64,000 nucleotides of DNA from Dellaglioa kimchii. Its GTDB lineage: Bacteria; Bacillota; Bacilli; Lactobacillales; Lactobacillaceae. Positions within the stretch are counted from its first letter, which is position 1. Every line of letters starts with the position of its first letter. The stretch lies in contig NZ_CP170736.1 of assembly GCF_046115505.1 (NCBI RefSeq), positions 1,178,001-1,242,000 of the forward strand, written 5' to 3'. The position numbers were made by a program, and so were the translations under genes. Below, one piece after another: positions 33,462 through 41,212 of this stretch. The notes under the pieces are model-generated. The model saw only the letters and a list, made by a program, of their open reading frames with translations. It was not told where the DNA came from and made no database searches.

Positions 33462-33534
33462 GGGCCCTTAGCTCAGTTGGGAGAGCGTCTGCTCCGCAAG
33501 TAGAAGGTCGACGGTTCAAATCCGTTAGGGTCCA
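33462..33534 (+). tRNA. tRNA-Ala (CGC anticodon, unusual C33)
   Basis: A complete 73-base cloverleaf. The acceptor GGGCCCT/AGGGTCC contains G3-U70, the alanine identity pair. The D stem is GCTC/GAGC, the anticodon stem TCTGC/GTAGA, the variable loop AGGTC and the T stem GACGG/CCGTT with loop TTCAAAT. The anticodon loop TCCGCAA puts CGC at 34-36, reading GCG codons. Position 33 is C where tRNAs almost always have U. The 3' CCA is not encoded (A73 is followed by TAATAA), so it would be added by CCA-adding enzyme. It ends before a shared bidirectional terminator. Confidence 0.88.
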
Positions 33535-33561
33535 TAATAATTACTATAAATTTTACAATCT

Positions 33562-33600
33562 AAAAAGAGATTAACTTCAAATTGAAGTTAATCTCTTTTT
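33562..33600. terminator. Bidirectional terminator between tRNA-Ala and arsR-like gene
   Basis: AAAAAGAGATTAACTTCAA (33562-33580) pairs perfectly with the complement at 33582-33600. It serves the tRNA on the plus strand and overlaps the stop of the minus-strand regulator gene. Confidence 0.9.
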
Positions 33601-33935
33601 CTTACTCTTCTATTTACATAAGGCTTTCCATTAGCAACATGTTTTGCATGTTGCAACAACGCTGTCATGGTTTCAATAATATGCGGATCGTCAATTTGAT
33701 AGTACATTAACTTTCCTTCTCGTCTCTGACTAATTATTTGATGTGTTTTTAGCAAACTTAATTGATGAGATAAGTTTGTTTGTTCAACATCAAGTATCTT
33801 TGATAATTCAGTTACATTATATTCATGTTGTTCCAATAAATATATTAATTGTAATCTTATTCGATTATTCAATAGCTTAGTTATCATAATTGATTCATCA
33901 AGTTCAGCTTTTGGAATTTCTTTGTACGGTTGCAT
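33588..33935 (-). CDS. ArsR/SmtB-family metal-sensing repressor (CadC/CadX-like)
   Basis: A 115-residue winged-helix repressor: LLNNRIRLQLIYLLEQHEYNVTELSKILDVEQTNLSHQLSLLKTHQIISQRREGKLMYYQI carries the recognition helix (TNLSHQLSLL) and wing. The C-terminal alpha-5 helix, HIIETMTALLQHAKHVANGK, has His and Asp/Glu residues that could make a CzrA-like alpha-5 metal site. The CadC-type Cys motif ELCVCD is absent, so zinc is more likely than cadmium or lead as the inducer. The frame opens at 33971, but AGGAGG lies 6 bases before ATG 33935. The stop of cadD lies within its ribosome-binding site, so the two are coupled. Confidence 0.87.
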   Translation of the reverse strand: MQPYKEIPKAELDESIMITKLLNNRIRLQLIYLLEQHEYNVTELSKILDVEQTNLSHQLSLLKTHQIISQRREGKLMYYQIDDPHIIETMTALLQHAKHVANGKPYVNRRVRKRD

Positions 33936-33945
33936 TAATTTCCTC

Positions 33946-34545
33946 CTACATAAAGTGCTGAATAGTACCACTTTCTAGTAATATATATAGACCTAAGAAA
34001 ACATAAACAACTAGAGTGATTAAATTACCAAAATTTTGGAAAAATTCTTGGATTTTAGGTAAATTAGTAATCATTTTACTCAACCATGTAATAATGCATA
34101 AGAATATAAAAAATAGCATTAGTACAACAGGTACATCCTTAACAGATAATGTCGTGAAAAATGGGACATAGATAGCAAGATTATCAGGACCACAAGTTGC
34201 AATGGTAATCATAATTACATTTAAGATTATGCCTTGACCAGGTTTTCCTAATTTCTCCCGAACCTCATTACCCTCATCTTCATCACTAAAATACATTTTT
34301 ATACCCATTATAATCGGAATAATTCCCAAAAATCCTAAAATCCATTCTTCAGGAATCAGTTTTAACCAAAAGGCAGCAATCAAACTAACTGCTATAAGCG
34401 TTCCACTACCAAGTAGCTCTCCTATAAATATTAATTTTTCTTCATGTTTATTTTTATATTTAGCAAAAATAATGATTAGAATTAAAAGATAATCGATATT
34501 CGTTGAAATAAATGCGAGTACAGTTGAACCTAATAGTGTGACCAT
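33946..34545 (-). CDS. cadD: CadD-family cadmium resistance transporter
   Basis: About 199 residues, with five or six membrane helices. The N-terminal VLAFISTNIDYLLILIIIFAKYK and the central IATCGPDNLAIYVPFF are hallmarks of the CadD/LysE-like family that gives cadmium resistance in staphylococci and lactobacilli. The start is ATG 34545, since AGAGGAG lies 7 bases upstream. An in-frame extension to 34578 would run into the operator. It is the first gene of a cadD-arsR operon controlled by the palindrome at 34561-34612. Its gene order (transporter then regulator) matches cadDX. Confidence 0.87.
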   Translation of the reverse strand: MVTLLGSTVLAFISTNIDYLLILIIIFAKYKNKHEEKLIFIGELLGSGTLIAVSLIAAFWLKLIPEEWILGFLGIIPIIMGIKMYFSDEDEGNEVREKLGKPGQGIILNVIMITIATCGPDNLAIYVPFFTTLSVKDVPVVLMLFFIFLCIITWLSKMITNLPKIQEFFQNFGNLITLVVYVFLGLYILLESGTIQHFM

Positions 34546-34560
34546 TATAGCATCTCCTCT

Positions 34561-34629
34561 ATATGATATATTATTCATATGACATTTTGTTCATATGAAT
34601 AATATATCATATGTTAATGTCCATGTAAA
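34561..34629 (-). promoter_or_regulatory. cadD promoter with 22-bp inverted-repeat operator
   Basis: Perfect 22-base arms (34561-34582 and 34591-34612) begin ATATGATATATTATTCATAT, with an 8-base spacer. A minus-strand promoter TTTACA (34624-34629), 17 bases, TATATT (34601-34606) has its -10 inside the right arm. A repressor dimer pair bound here would block transcription of cadD and arsR. Confidence 0.8.
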
Positions 34630-34714
34630 CGGTTAAACGCAAATTTATTAGTACCTCATTTATTCAAAAATATGCTAGAATTAGTTAATTATCTATTACT
34701 TCGGAGGAATTCAT

Positions 34715-35725
34715 ATGGACTATCTAACACTGTTACTACCTATTTTATTGTTATCTATTTGGTATATCAGTTTTCACAAAGAACCACGTCAATTAATTAA
34801 TGGATTTCTGTTCAATATATTTGTTATTTCTTTAATAGGTGTACTCGCTACTTCCCCTATCAATTTTATGAAAAATAGCGCTGTTTTTATTATCATTGTT
34901 GGTGCTATAGGCTTAATATTACTTTCAATTGGAACTATTCCATTTTTATTAATTAATACTGGATTAGTCTTTAAGCGCGAAAGCTATTCATTAGCTAACA
35001 TGCTTGGACTATTACTCGCTATTGTTCTTATCATTCGCTGGTTTGTAACACCTTTAATCAGTACGTGGCCTTGGTATCTTCAATTACCATTTAATTTTGC
35101 TTCATTGACTGGCTTATATCTGATGTTCGCTTTTTTAAATTTTTTATCTGTTAGCATTTTATATAGCTTACGACGCCCAAAATATGATCAAGACTATATC
35201 ATTGTATTAGGCGCAGGTTTAATCAATGGCTATAAAGTTAGTAAACTACTTGCTAACAGAATAAAACGTGCCACCAATTTTGCAGACAAACAAATATTAT
35301 TAGGCGGTAAACGTCCGATTATTATTTTTTCAGGTGGTCAAGGTAATGATGAATCCATTTCAGAAGCACAGGCAATGCAAAAATGGGCCATCGACAGTGG
35401 TTATCCAGAAGAATTTACATTACTAGAAGACAAATCCACAACAACTTTTGAAAATATGCGTTTTTCAAAAAAGATAATTGATCTTGATCATAGAGGAGAT
35501 CATATTTTATTCAGTTCAAATAACTATCATATATTTCGTGCCGCAATATTTGCACGAATGGTTGGTGTAAATGCTCAAGGAATTGGCGGGAAAACCCCAT
35601 GGTATTTTTTACCTAATGCGTTCTTGCGTGAATTCATTGCTATCCTAATGCTTCATAAAAATCGCCATTTTATAGTTGTTTTATTACTCCTTTTACTGTC
35701 TATTTTTCAACAACTTTTTAAATAG
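34715..35725 (+). CDS. YdcF/DUF218-family membrane protein
   Basis: 336 residues: four or five N-terminal membrane helices (about 1-150), then a cytosolic or surface DUF218 domain (about 165-330) and a final hydrophobic segment. The domain has DYIIVLGAGLINGYKVSKLLANRI, IIFSGGQGNDESISEAQAM, STTTFENMRFSKKII and FSSNNYHIFRAAIFAR, the conserved pattern of YdcF/SanA/ElyC proteins connected with envelope integrity. A CGGAGGAATTC Shine-Dalgarno precedes the ATG. The biochemical role is unknown. It is divergent from cadD. Confidence 0.88.
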   Translation: MDYLTLLLPILLLSIWYISFHKEPRQLINGFLFNIFVISLIGVLATSPINFMKNSAVFIIIVGAIGLILLSIGTIPFLLINTGLVFKRESYSLANMLGLLLAIVLIIRWFVTPLISTWPWYLQLPFNFASLTGLYLMFAFLNFLSVSILYSLRRPKYDQDYIIVLGAGLINGYKVSKLLANRIKRATNFADKQILLGGKRPIIIFSGGQGNDESISEAQAMQKWAIDSGYPEEFTLLEDKSTTTFENMRFSKKIIDLDHRGDHILFSSNNYHIFRAAIFARMVGVNAQGIGGKTPWYFLPNAFLREFIAILMLHKNRHFIVVLLLLLLSIFQQLFK

Positions 35726-35793
35726 TTATTACTTCAATACTTACTTAAATTAATTAATCTATTTAAAATGATAAACCTTTAATTTGTGTCATA

Positions 35794-35822
35794 TTGACAA
35801 ACCTCAGTACTATCGTTAGAAT
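35794..35822 (+). promoter_or_regulatory. Strong sigma-A promoter in the ydcF downstream gap
   Basis: TTGACA (35794-35799), exactly 17 bases, TAGAAT (35817-35822). It lies about 50 bases before a terminator and 114 before the next gene. Confidence 0.75.
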
Positions 35823-35828
35823 TAATTT

Positions 35829-35907
35829 TTATTAATATCAGTCTTATAAATTAAGTTTTTTTGTTGTAATCTAAGCATTAGCTAATAAAAGCTAATGCTT
35901 TTTTTAT
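35829..35907 (+). ncRNA. Candidate short RNA or attenuated leader
   Basis: Transcription from the promoter at 35794-35822 would start near 35829 and meet the hairpin at 35873-35907, giving an RNA of about 75-80 bases. It could be a stand-alone small RNA or the attenuated leader of the 73-residue gene at 35936. Confidence 0.4.
35873..35907 (+). terminator. Terminator before the 73-residue gene
   Basis: AAGCATTAGCT (35873-35883) pairs with AGCTAATGCTT (35890-35900), followed by a T-run. It can end ydcF transcripts as well as the short promoter-driven RNA. Confidence 0.88.
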
Positions 35908-35935
35908 ACAGTTTTTTATAAGGGAGATTTTATTT

Positions 35936-36157
35936 ATGAATGGGATAGATATACACGATAATTTGAAGGTATTACAAGATTTAAAATTTTTAATATATGA
36001 CTTTAGTAATCATAGGATCGATTTTCACAATTTTGATATTTTAACTTTAGATTTACCTACCAAACAAATTGATTTAGTCTCAGCCTACCAAGCACAAAAA
36101 ATTGACCACACTATTGAAGAAATAGCATGGTCAATCATTAATGATAATCATTTATAA
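35936..36157 (+). CDS. Small hypothetical protein, 73 residues
   Basis: I do not recognise this gene. It has a GGGAG Shine-Dalgarno 10 bases before ATG and normal local codon use. The product is soluble, with an Ile/Asp/Leu-rich N-terminal half (NGIDIHDNLKVLQDLKFLIYDF) and a C-terminal helix (IDHTIEEIAWSIIND). There is no signal peptide, membrane helix or Cys. Its 3' end overlaps that of the XRE regulator by 6 bases, tail to tail. A toxin, an antitoxin partner or an orphan protein are all possible, with no positive evidence for any. Confidence 0.55.
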   Translation: MNGIDIHDNLKVLQDLKFLIYDFSNHRIDFHNFDILTLDLPTKQIDLVSAYQAQKIDHTIEEIAWSIINDNHL

Positions 36158-36463
36158 ACGGATTACTTTAAGCAATAATTCAGCTGTTGCTTCCCGCTTT
36201 TCTGTTGGTAAAGAAGCAAGATAATTAATCAAATCAAGCGTTGCAACACCCTTTAAATTTTGATTTGTAAAGAAATCAGCTAACGTCATATCTAGTGCTT
36301 CAGCAATATCTGATAATTTTTTTATTTTAATATTATCTAGCTTACCTCGCTCTATCAAAGAAATTAAACTAACAGAAGATTTTGATTTTTCAGCCAGTTG
36401 CTCAATGGTCATATTCAATAATTTTCGCTTAGCACGAATTAAAATTCCTATTTTTTTAAGCAT
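36152..36463 (-). CDS. XRE-family transcriptional regulator
   Basis: 103 residues. The Cro/C1-type helix-turn-helix occupies residues 5-63 (IGILIRAKRKLLNMTIEQLAEKSKSSVSLISLIERGKLDNIKIKKLSDIAEALDMTLADFF). A short helical tail (LINYLASLPTEKREATAELLLKVIRL) probably makes the dimer. Such compact regulators often control a neighbouring gene or themselves. It converges on the 73-residue gene and is divergent from the zinc-ribbon gene across a 290-base gap. Confidence 0.88.
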   Translation of the reverse strand: MLKKIGILIRAKRKLLNMTIEQLAEKSKSSVSLISLIERGKLDNIKIKKLSDIAEALDMTLADFFTNQNLKGVATLDLINYLASLPTEKREATAELLLKVIRL

Positions 36464-36632
36464 ATTAAACTCCTAATCAGAAAGGTTCTCTTTATGGTAA
36501 AGGTTTTTAAAACAATCAAACAGATTATAGTTTATCTTTTTTTAATATATATATATATACAAAAACCTTTTAAGCTGATAAAATAACTTAAGTTTCGTTT
36601 AAGCTTTATCCATTAACTCAATTTTCATCTAA

Positions 36633-36709
36633 AGGGGCAACCTACAAGGTTACTGCCTAATGCTCCTATAAACAATACTGGTATTCGTAATATACCGGTA
36701 TTGGGGCAT
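36633..36709 (+). promoter_or_regulatory. Foldable leader upstream of the zinc-ribbon membrane protein
   Basis: Contains AACCT-ACA-AGGTT (36639-36651). An 11-bp stem AATACTGGTAT (36674-36684) pairs with ATACCGGTATT (36692-36702) with one G-U pair. ATGCTCC (36660-36666) can pair either back to GGGGCA (36634-36639) or forward to GGGGCAT (36703-36709). The alternatives are mutually exclusive. No U-run follows, so if it acts it would be on translation or stability. It matches no riboswitch I know. Confidence 0.45.
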
Positions 36710-36757
36710 CAAAATTAGAAAAAAATTGAATATAGAAAAGTATTGGAGAAAATGATA

Positions 36758-37597
36758 ATGATAACGTGTCCTAACTGCCATTCACAGCAACCAGAAAATG
36801 TAAATTTTTGTACAAACTGTGGATTTTCCTTTTCTGTTAATTTAGCCAAAAAAACAAATTTAACTAAAATACAAAATATAAAAGAACCAACAAAATTCCA
36901 GCAACAATTCGCACCATCACAAGATCATAAAATGAAAAATATTGAACAAGCTAAAACATTCGCATCAAATTATTGGTCTTATTTCTTAAATGCCATTAAA
37001 CATCCCACAATTTTAGAAAATGGTCATAAATATTTCGGCTTTACGACGATTATTTTATTCGCCATATTTAATGATATTTTTGTAAAATTAATAATGGATA
37101 ATGTTGCTAAATCTGTTAATTCGAGTCTATTTTCAGGACTCTTTAATACTCAAAGTACCTATGCGCCAACAATTGACAGTAGTGTCTACGCAAAATTATT
37201 TTTCTTAACACTACTAACTTTTGCCATTTACATACTAATTGGATTTTTTGTTCGTAATGTTGTTTTAGGAGATAAAAGTGATACCTTACTTTCATTTACA
37301 AATCGCTTTACACACTACCTCATGATCAATCTTGTATTAGCTGTTCTTAGTATGATTTTCATGCTACTTGGAATGAGAGGCCTCGCCGTATTCATGTATG
37401 CTTTAATGGCGCTCATCATGAGTATTGCTTTCATTTTATCGATAATTATTGATACAAATCCACTTAAAATAGATAAACTTTACATTGTTGTCATTGGGCA
37501 ACTTCTATTAGCTTTAGTTTTCATGATTGTTATGTCAGTATTTGCTGTCAGTTTAGCAGCCAACATAGCTTCAATCATCTCTGCAGCTGGATTTTAA
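36758..37597 (+). CDS. Zinc-ribbon membrane protein, function unknown
   Basis: About 279 residues. The N-terminus is a zinc ribbon with two CxxC pairs (CPNCHSQQPENVNFCTNCGF). A polar linker (residues ~25-75) and about five membrane helices (84-278) follow. The architecture is that of 'zinc-ribbon domain-containing' Lactobacillales proteins (DUF6574/Yip1-like), with no assigned role. TTG 36743 and ATG 36752 are open, but GGAG at 36745-36748 sits 9 bases before ATG 36758, so that start is preferred. It is convergent with mnmG across a bidirectional terminator. Confidence 0.8.
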   Translation: MITCPNCHSQQPENVNFCTNCGFSFSVNLAKKTNLTKIQNIKEPTKFQQQFAPSQDHKMKNIEQAKTFASNYWSYFLNAIKHPTILENGHKYFGFTTIILFAIFNDIFVKLIMDNVAKSVNSSLFSGLFNTQSTYAPTIDSSVYAKLFFLTLLTFAIYILIGFFVRNVVLGDKSDTLLSFTNRFTHYLMINLVLAVLSMIFMLLGMRGLAVFMYALMALIMSIAFILSIIIDTNPLKIDKLYIVVIGQLLLALVFMIVMSVFAVSLAANIASIISAAGF

Positions 37598-37628
37598 GTT
37601 TATTGCTTAAACTAATTATAAAAAGTTA

Positions 37629-37666
37629 AAAAGGCACCAATCAAGTATACTTGATTGGTGCCTTTT
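37629..37666. terminator. Bidirectional terminator between the zinc-ribbon gene and mnmG
   Basis: A perfect 38-base palindrome with arms AAAAGGCACCAATCAAGTA and its complement. T-runs occur on both strands. Confidence 0.92.
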
Positions 37667-37682
37667 CTGCATTTCTGTACTA

Positions 37683-39593
37683 TTAATTATTAACTTTAGC
37701 AATCTTACCCTGTTCAATATAAACAGCAAGGATTGATAAATCAGCAGGATTTACACCACTAATACGACTAGCTTGAGCTAATGTTTCTGGTTGAATCTTA
37801 ATGAATTTTTGACGCGCTTCCGTCGCAATTCCTTCAATCGAATCGTAATCAATATTTGTTGGGATTTTTTTAGCTTCCATACGTTTCAACTTCGCAACTT
37901 TTTCTTGTGCTTTTTTAATATAGCCTTCGTACTTAAATTGGATTTCTACTTGTTCAATAATTCTATGGTCTAATTCATGGTCAGGACCTGGAATAAACTT
38001 CTCAATGTCTGCGTAAGTTACCTCAGGGCGACGTAAAAATTCATTAGCCAACACGCCATCTTTCAAAGCGGCACTATTATGCTCTGCTAAGAACGCATTC
38101 ACATCTTCAGTAGGTTTAATACGGAATGATTGTAATCTAGCTTTTTCGGCTTCGATTTCAGCTTTTTTAGCTTTGAAAACAGCCAATCTCTTTTCAGAAA
38201 TTAACCCAATATCATATCCCTTTTCAGTTAAACGTAAATCAGCGTTATCATGACGTAAGATTAAACGATATTCAGCACGAGATGTTAATAAACGATAAGG
38301 TTCATTTGTTCCCTTTGTTACTAAATCATCAATCATAACACCGATATAAGCATCACTTCGATTTAACGTAAAATCTTCGCGGCCTAAAGCACGTAACCCA
38401 GCGTTAATTCCTGCCATTATTCCTTGTCCAGCAGCTTCTTCATATCCAGAAGTCCCGTTTGTTTGACCAGCAGTATATAAATTTTTCACTAATTTAGTTT
38501 CAAGAGTTGGTCGTAACTGATAAGGAGCCACGACATCATATTCAATCGCATAACCTGGACGAATTAATTCAGCATTTTCAAGGCCCTTAATTGAATGAAT
38601 AATATCTTGTTGGACTTCTTCCGGCATTGACGTAGAAAGGCCCTGAACGTAAAATTCATCCGTTGAACGACCTTCTGGTTCCAAGAAGAGCTGGTGACGA
38701 GGTTTATCAGAGAAACGAACAATTTTATCTTCAATAGATGGACAGTAGCGTGGACCCACACCTTTAATAATTCCTGAGAACATAGGTGCACGATCAAGGT
38801 TAGCATTAATAATTTCATGCGTTTTTAAATTAGTATACGTTAACCAACAAGATAATTGGTTTTTGACATCAATATAATCTTCATCAGGTGTTTCAAAACT
38901 AAAGTGGTTAGGCTCAACATCCCCTGGTTGTTCATCAGTCACGCTGTAATCAATTGTATTTCCATCAACACGAGGTGGTGTTCCAGTTTTAAAACGTTCC
39001 AAATCAAATCCAAGAGCTTCAAGATTTTCAGATAATTTAATTGCAGGTTGTGAATTATTAGGACCTGAGGAATAACTCAATTCACCAATAATAATCTTAC
39101 CGCGAGCAGCCGTTCCAACTGTTAAAACAACACTTTTAGAACGATATTTTGCCCCAGTATTTGTTACAACACCATGACATTCGCCATCTTCAACAATTAA
39201 ACTATTGACTGTTCCTTGACGTAACGTTAGATTTTCTTCTTTTTCCATCGTATGTTTCATTTCACTTGAATAAAGATGTTTATCAGCTTGTGCCCGTAAT
39301 GCTCTGACAGCTGGACCTTTACCAGTATTTAACATGCGCATTTGTACATAAGTTTTATCGATGTTACGACCCATTTCGCCACCTAAGGCATCAATTTCAC
39401 GTACAACGATTCCTTTAGCTGGACCACCAATTGAAGGATTACATGGCATAAAAGCAACCATGTCTAAACTAATTGTGATAAGTAATGTTTTATTACCCAT
39501 TCGTGCAGCAGCGAGTGCTGCTTCTGAACCAGCATGTCCAGCACCAACCACAATTACATCATAATCTGGGCCGTCATAAGTTTTAATGTCCAT
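37683..39593 (-). CDS. mnmG: tRNA uridine-5-carboxymethylaminomethyl modification enzyme MnmG (GidA)
   Basis: With MnmE it installs the cmnm5 group on U34 of several tRNAs, using FAD, glycine and methylene-THF. The 636-residue protein begins with the FAD-binding motif VVGAGHAGSEAALAAARMG (16-34). It has NPSIGGPAKG, TGTFLRG-like segment VLTVGTAARGKIIIG, GTPPRVD and a C-terminal helical domain for MnmE binding (IDYDSIEGIATEARQKF). Length is as expected. It follows mnmE by 24 bases. The pair beside jag/yidC is a standard origin-region cluster. Confidence 0.97.
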   Translation of the reverse strand: MDIKTYDGPDYDVIVVGAGHAGSEAALAAARMGNKTLLITISLDMVAFMPCNPSIGGPAKGIVVREIDALGGEMGRNIDKTYVQMRMLNTGKGPAVRALRAQADKHLYSSEMKHTMEKEENLTLRQGTVNSLIVEDGECHGVVTNTGAKYRSKSVVLTVGTAARGKIIIGELSYSSGPNNSQPAIKLSENLEALGFDLERFKTGTPPRVDGNTIDYSVTDEQPGDVEPNHFSFETPDEDYIDVKNQLSCWLTYTNLKTHEIINANLDRAPMFSGIIKGVGPRYCPSIEDKIVRFSDKPRHQLFLEPEGRSTDEFYVQGLSTSMPEEVQQDIIHSIKGLENAELIRPGYAIEYDVVAPYQLRPTLETKLVKNLYTAGQTNGTSGYEEAAGQGIMAGINAGLRALGREDFTLNRSDAYIGVMIDDLVTKGTNEPYRLLTSRAEYRLILRHDNADLRLTEKGYDIGLISEKRLAVFKAKKAEIEAEKARLQSFRIKPTEDVNAFLAEHNSAALKDGVLANEFLRRPEVTYADIEKFIPGPDHELDHRIIEQVEIQFKYEGYIKKAQEKVAKLKRMEAKKIPTNIDYDSIEGIATEARQKFIKIQPETLAQASRISGVNPADLSILAVYIEQGKIAKVNN

Positions 39594-39617
39594 TTATATT
39601 CTCCTATTTACTAACAA

Positions 39618-41006
39618 TTATTTACCTAAACAGAATTGACTAAATAATTCTGTGAGTAATTCATCTTTGTAGCTATCACCAGTGATTTCACCAAGTAATT
39701 CCCAACTTCTAGTCATATCAATTTGCACTAAATCGATTGGCATACCGGAAGCAATCCCAGTTATCACATCATCTAAAGCAGTCTCAGCTTGGTTTAACAA
39801 GCCAATATGACGAGAATTAGTAATCATAACTGTTGTTTGGCTATTTTCAATTCCACCAAAGAATAAGTTAGCAATTTTTTCTTCAAGTTGCTTCATACCT
39901 TCATGTTTTAAGACAGAAATAGAAATAATCTCCGTCGGATCAACCATACTTTCTAATTCTTTACGATCTAGATTTTCTGGTAAATCAGTTTTATTCAAGA
40001 TAACAATTCGTTTATCATTCTGCGTTAATTTAATGAGTTGCTTATCTTCAGCAGACAAAGGTTCATTGCTATTCAAAACAAGCATGACTAAATCAGCTTG
40101 AACAATTGCTTCTTTCGAACGTTCAACCCCAATTTTTTCAACCTTATCTTCTGTATCACGAATACCGGCAGTATCTACCAATTTCAAAGGTACACCCATA
40201 ACGTTAACGTATTCTTCAATCACATCACGCGTTGTTCCAGCAACATCAGTTACAATAGCTTTATCTTCATGTAATAAATGATTCAAAAGACTCGATTTAC
40301 CAACATTAGGACGGCCGATTATGGCGGTAGCTAATCCTTCACGTAATACTTTACCTTGTTGCGCTGTTTGTAGTAATTCTTGAACATATTGCTTAACATC
40401 ACGTGCTTTTTCAAGCAATAATTTAGTCGTCATTTCTTCGCCAGCATCATATTCTGGATAATCAATATTAACTTCAACTAATGCCAAAACATCTACGATA
40501 TCCTTACGTAAATTACGAATTAAACGTGCTAAATTACCATCTAACTGATTCAGTGCAACTTTCATTGAACGATCTGTTTTAGCACGAATTAAATCCATAA
40601 CCGCCTCAGCTTGAGATAAATCAATTCGACCATTTAAAAATGCTCGTTTTGTAAACTCGCCAGGTTCAGCTAAGCGTGCCCCATTACTTAATAATAATTG
40701 TAAAATTTGATTCGTTGGTACAATACCACCATGACAGTTAATTTCAATCACATCTTCGCGTGTAAATGTTTTAGGCGCTAACATAACTGAGACCATAACC
40801 TCATCGACTTCTTCATCCGTTTTGGGATTTAAAATATGTCCGTAATTAATGGTATGGCTATCAACGTTACCTAAATTTTTTCCTTTAAATACATTATTAG
40901 CAATTTGAACAGCATCCTCACCACTTAATCGAACAATTGAAATGGCTCCTTCACCAGGTGGCGTTGATATAGCGGCAATTGTATCAAATTCTGTTAATTC
41001 TGGCAT
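39618..41006 (-). CDS. mnmE: tRNA modification GTPase MnmE (TrmE)
   Basis: About 462 residues: an N-terminal THF-binding domain (PELTEFDTIAAISTPPGEGAISIVRLSG) and a central helical domain. The inserted G domain has G1 GRPNVGKSSLLN (about 225), G3 DTAGIRDTEDKVE and G4 NKTD. The C-terminal catalytic FCLGK (CxGK) gives the Cys. The frame extends to a TTG at 41027, but the GAAGGGAG there is the ribosome-binding site for ATG 41006. It forms the complex with MnmG encoded next. Confidence 0.97.
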   Translation of the reverse strand: MPELTEFDTIAAISTPPGEGAISIVRLSGEDAVQIANNVFKGKNLGNVDSHTINYGHILNPKTDEEVDEVMVSVMLAPKTFTREDVIEINCHGGIVPTNQILQLLLSNGARLAEPGEFTKRAFLNGRIDLSQAEAVMDLIRAKTDRSMKVALNQLDGNLARLIRNLRKDIVDVLALVEVNIDYPEYDAGEEMTTKLLLEKARDVKQYVQELLQTAQQGKVLREGLATAIIGRPNVGKSSLLNHLLHEDKAIVTDVAGTTRDVIEEYVNVMGVPLKLVDTAGIRDTEDKVEKIGVERSKEAIVQADLVMLVLNSNEPLSAEDKQLIKLTQNDKRIVILNKTDLPENLDRKELESMVDPTEIISISVLKHEGMKQLEEKIANLFFGGIENSQTTVMITNSRHIGLLNQAETALDDVITGIASGMPIDLVQIDMTRSWELLGEITGDSYKDELLTELFSQFCLGK

Positions 41007-41071
41007 ATCTTTAAATACTCCCTTCAAGTGCTTATCATCAGTTAGGTAATCTTATTCTTTAAATTTTTTCA

Positions 41072-41112
41072 AACAAAAAAAGGGCCCACTCCACGCCCTA
41101 AAAGGACGTGGA
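41072..41112 (-). terminator. Probable terminator of the ohrR-like gene
   Basis: On the minus strand TCCACGTCC-TTTTA-GGGCGTGGA (one mismatch), then GTGGGCCC and a long T-run (41072-41080). The T-run lies 8 bases past the stem, so strength is uncertain. Confidence 0.5.
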
Positions 41113-41212
41113 TAAAGCACCTTCACTACTTTATCTAGTATTAAGTTCAATGCCAATAATATACTTTTTTTACCGACATTTGTCAACAAGTCTGTTCGAT
41201 AATTCTAATTCA

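Noticed and set aside
33462..33534. tRNA-Arg (CCG) reading of the same tRNA
   Set aside because: It would need a shifted anticodon stem with unpaired bases; the clean 5-bp stem gives CGC, and G3-U70 marks alanine.
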